From the NCBI GenBank assembly GCA_017860335.1, contig JAFNAU010000011.1, positions 1 through 15,819 on the forward strand: 15,819 nucleotides of DNA, in the 5' to 3' direction. Within the stretch, counting starts at the first letter, position 1, and every line of letters starts with the position of its first letter. The position numbers and the translations under genes were made by a program. The notes below the pieces were generated by a model. That model searched no databases and had not been told where the DNA came from. It worked only from the letters and a program-made list of their open reading frames with translations. This stretch comes from Bacteroidota bacterium (GTDB lineage Bacteria; Bacteroidota; Bacteroidia; Bacteroidales; Paludibacteraceae). Positions 15,214 to 15,819 of the stretch are shown here, piece by piece.

Positions 15214-15819
15214 ATGAAAAAATTATTTACACTTGCGCTTTGCATTGCAATTTTTACAACAATGGCAAATGCAACAATTTATTATGTTGATCCAGCTTTG
15301 GGGTCAGATTCGAATGACGGACTTACATGGAATACTGCGCTATCAACTGTTAATGAAGCATTTCTTAAGGCTTCTGCAAATGCAGGCATTGATGACATCT
15401 TTATAAAAGGTGAAACAATTTTCTTTGATGCACCATGGGCAGTGGGAAACAGTCAGGAAAATTATTACGGTAGTTTCAAAGGCAACGAAACATCGCCTTC
15501 TCAACGTCCTCTCAAAGATATAGATGGTAACGGAGTCGTAGAACCATGGGAATTTGAGTATCCGACCATTTTAAAATTTGAGACCAATACCAATGCGCTG
15601 ACACTTCCAAATCAGGATATTCAGTTCGATGGATTTACAATTACCCATATCGGCAGCCACGAAACTGCTCATTTAAGAACAGTTACCCTGGGTAATACAC
15701 TGGCCCGTTTCTGGAACAATACTATTAAAGATTGTAATCTTTCAATGCCTATATTAGCATCTTCAGTTACCAACAGATCGGTGATAATGAAGTCTTTTGG
15801 AAGTGTTAAGAACTGTTTG
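15214..15819 (+). CDS. Secreted parallel beta-helix protein, partial (C-terminus beyond right edge)
   Basis: The frame is open for 202 codons from the ATG at 15214 to the right edge. Residues 1-20 are a signal peptide (MKKLFTLALCIAIFTTMANA). The mature protein begins TIYYVDPALGSDSNDGLTWN, the typical N-cap of right-handed parallel beta-helix proteins (YYVs..GsDsnDGtsw.tA). Further strands follow, such as IQFDGFTITHI and FWNNTIKDCNL. Such proteins in Bacteroidota are surface or secreted polysaccharide lyases, adhesins or Pmp-like proteins, often with a type IX sorting domain at the end. That end is not visible here, so an enzymatic role cannot be judged. It is the only sizeable plus-strand gene and is divergent from the rest. 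Confidence 0.88.
   Translation, partial: MKKLFTLALCIAIFTTMANATIYYVDPALGSDSNDGLTWNTALSTVNEAFLKASANAGIDDIFIKGETIFFDAPWAVGNSQENYYGSFKGNETSPSQRPLKDIDGNGVVEPWEFEYPTILKFETNTNALTLPNQDIQFDGFTITHIGSHETAHLRTVTLGNTLARFWNNTIKDCNLSMPILASSVTNRSVIMKSFGSVKNCL

Overview
The window looks like chromosomal DNA from a Bacteroidota bacterium, most likely Bacteroidales. The evidence is the AT-rich composition, a SusC/RagA-type TonB-dependent receptor, a BspA-like leucine-rich-repeat protein with a type IX secretion C-terminal sorting domain, a LytS/LytTR two-component pair, A-rich translation starts, and promoters of the Bacteroidota type (TTG, 19-20 nt, TAnnTTTG). All of the large genes except the last are on the minus strand. 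I see no tRNA, rRNA, CRISPR array or complete insertion sequence.

Layout from left to right: (1) 1-2318 holds the first 772 codons of a SusC-type outer-membrane transporter, cut by the left edge. (2) 2319-2820 is an AT-rich leader without a gene. (3) 2821-9519 is a compact six-gene minus-strand run. In transcription order it encodes a PqqD-like small protein, an ATP-grasp ligase, a fold-type III PLP decarboxylase, a urea-transporter/M23-peptidase fusion, a TPR plus beta-barrel outer-membrane protein, and an exported TPR protein. Gaps are 32, 29 and 10 nt, followed by overlaps of 16 and 13 nt. (4) 9760-10425 encodes a DUF2202 ferritin-like lipoprotein. (5) 10654-12735 encodes the secreted BspA-like LRR protein. 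(6) 12787-14635 encodes a response regulator and histidine kinase that overlap, behind a good promoter. (7) 14758-14952 holds a remnant of the 3' end of rplI (ribosomal protein L9) with a strong terminator. (8) 15214 to the right edge is the start of a plus-strand secreted beta-helix protein.

The six-gene run is the best candidate for an undescribed system. Its first three genes look like a small biosynthetic module: a carrier or recognition protein, an amide- or ester-bond-forming ligase, and an amino-acid decarboxylase whose substrate-binding motif differs from LysA. The last three look like an envelope module: an inner-membrane urea-type channel fused to a peptidoglycan-peptidase-like domain, an outer-membrane barrel, and an exported TPR protein. 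The spacing argues for co-transcription. The joint function (making a small amine or amide and moving it across the envelope, or modifying the wall) is inference.

The LytS/LytTR pair may be co-transcribed with the LRR gene, since only 51 nt separate them. The L9 tail beside these genes points to a past rearrangement or integration.
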